In this document: positions 32,330 to 33,179 of the stretch, in pieces
Position numbering within the stretch: position 1 is the first letter of the stretch
Layout: every line of letters starts with the position of its first letter
Assembly: GCA_018057585.1 (NCBI GenBank)
Contig: JAGPDM010000004.1
Span: forward strand, 1-33,179
DNA: 33,179 nucleotides
Direction of reading: 5' to 3'
From: Candidatus Saccharimonadota bacterium
GTDB lineage: Bacteria; Patescibacteriota; Saccharimonadia; Saccharimonadales; JAGPDM01
Program-made: the position numbers and the translations under genes
The notes under the pieces: generated by a model
What the model saw: only the letters and a program-made list of their open reading frames with translations
Told to the model about the DNA's origin: nothing
Database searches by the model: none

Positions 32330-33179
32330 ATGGCATTATCTAGCAAAAGTGAATATATCAAGGTATCGAGTTACGAGGGTCGGAAGGGCGAAGTTAAGAA
32401 GGTTGTGCTTCTCTACTCTGGTGGCTTAGACACTTCAACCATGCTGAAATGGATCCAAGACGAATATAAAGCGGAAGTAATCGCACTTACTATTGATATT
32501 GGTCAGCAAGCTGACGATCTCGCTGAAATTAAGCAAAAGGCACTTGATCTTGGTGCAAGTAAAGCAATCGTGATTGATGCCAAAGATGAATTTGCAGAAG
32601 AATACCTAGCCAAAGGCATCAAAGCCAATGCCCAGTACCAAGGTCGCTACTACCTATCTACCCCGCTCGGCCGACCGCTACTAGCTAAATGGGCAGTTAA
32701 AATTGCTGCCAGTGAAGGTGCTGACACTATCGCCCACGGTGCGACCGGTAAAGGTAACGACCAAATCCGTATGGAAGGTTCTGCCCTAGCACTCAACCCA
32801 GATATAAAGATAATTGCGCCTGTTCGTGAATGGGGCATGGGCCGAGACGAACAGATTGAATTCTGCAAAAAGCACGGTATTCCTGTTAAGCAGACCAAAG
32901 ACAAGCCATATAGCTATGACGACAACATGTGGGGGGTTACTGGCGAGGGTGGTGAAATCGAATTCCCTGACCAAATACCACCGCTAGATAAGATCTTGCA
33001 GGTTTGTGTTACACCAGAAAATGCCGCAGATAAGCCTGAGTATCTAAAAATAGAGTTCGAAAAAGGTATCCCAGTCGCTGTAAACGAGAAACAGATGAAG
33101 CTTACTGACACGATTGACTATCTTAATAAAACTGGTGCTAAACACGCCGTTGGTATCGGCCATGTGTTAGAAGATCGAG
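32330..33179 (+). CDS. argG: Argininosuccinate synthase (partial, C-terminus off window)
   Basis: 283 codons are visible. It joins citrulline and aspartate with ATP in arginine synthesis. VVLLYSGGLDTSTMLKWI is the PP-loop ATP site. YYLSTPLGRPLLAKWAVKIA, DTIAHGATGKGNDQIRMEGS and APVREWGMGRDEQIEFCKKHG follow the family order, with NMWGVTGEGGEIEFP as the substrate-binding stretch. The N-terminus is some 20 residues longer than in many ArgG proteins before the PP-loop. SD GGAGG lies 4 nt before the ATG at 32330. The fused acetylglutamate kinase at 9493-10989 is the only other arginine gene seen. Confidence 0.95.
   Translation, partial: MALSSKSEYIKVSSYEGRKGEVKKVVLLYSGGLDTSTMLKWIQDEYKAEVIALTIDIGQQADDLAEIKQKALDLGASKAIVIDAKDEFAEEYLAKGIKANAQYQGRYYLSTPLGRPLLAKWAVKIAASEGADTIAHGATGKGNDQIRMEGSALALNPDIKIIAPVREWGMGRDEQIEFCKKHGIPVKQTKDKPYSYDDNMWGVTGEGGEIEFPDQIPPLDKILQVCVTPENAADKPEYLKIEFEKGIPVAVNEKQMKLTDTIDYLNKTGAKHAVGIGHVLEDR

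Overview
This is a compact, low-GC bacterial window (by eye about 40 percent GC) that uses the standard genetic code: TAA, TAG and TGA all act as ordinary stops. Genes are short, tightly packed and often overlapping. The mix of housekeeping genes (UMP kinase, exonuclease III, tgt, clpB, transketolase, transaldolase, pyrE/pyrF/pyrD, argG) with conserved small membrane and secreted proteins fits a streamlined lineage. Candidate Phyla Radiation, Saccharibacteria-like, is my best guess, but the sequence alone does not prove it. About ten genes have a TATAAT-like box only 4-8 nt before the start codon and no Shine-Dalgarno (SD) site, so leaderless mRNAs are probably common here. Other genes carry clear SD sites.

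Layout. 1-8.3 kb: a partial HAD phosphatase, a membrane protein, divergent exonuclease III and pyrH, a frameshifted alpha/beta hydrolase, two glycosyltransferases, a secreted nuclease and tgt. 8.3-13.7 kb: a small dimeric-barrel-like protein, MarC, a fused acetylglutamate kinase/GNAT protein, and clpB with a CIRCE operator laid over its promoter. 13.7-18.4 kb: a vitamin B12 region with a cob(I)alamin adenosyltransferase, a TerC protein, then a cobalamin riboswitch. The riboswitch drives a DUF4430 protein, a membrane-anchored alpha6/alpha6-barrel repeat protein and a DUF6580 S-component-like membrane protein. The two extracellular proteins resemble, as separate chains, the beta and alpha domains of animal intrinsic factor/transcobalamin. 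19.4-28.5 kb: DUF1295, transketolase, transaldolase, glutaredoxin/ArsR, pyrE-pyrF, an HD-like protein, a small membrane protein and pyrD. 28.5-33.2 kb: accessory region and a partial argG.

Two repeat families occupy the intergenic space and look undescribed. Family E has four members (18479-19138 plus; 23007-23674 minus; 29746-30572 minus; 31517-32013 plus). Each has its own promoter, then a UUUUUC-led 5' hairpin, then one arm of an 11-15 nt perfect inverted repeat (UUGACAGRCAG-type). Next come one or two very small hydrophobic peptide genes, usually with strong SD sites, and a C-rich G-poor tract that ends in the other arm. Ends match within an element but differ between elements, so each transcript could fold back 5' to 3'. 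The architecture resembles hok- or aapA-type toxin mRNAs, or non-autonomous transposon-like cassettes with membrane-peptide cargo. There is no transposase and no clear antisense RNA gene.

Family F has two copies (19194-19413 minus; 28533-28830 plus). It is a roughly 220-300 nt multi-hairpin element with compensatory changes. Both copies lie just downstream of a gene and on that gene's strand, so they may be 3'UTR-derived or independent small RNAs.

I found no tRNA, rRNA, CRISPR array or transposase gene.
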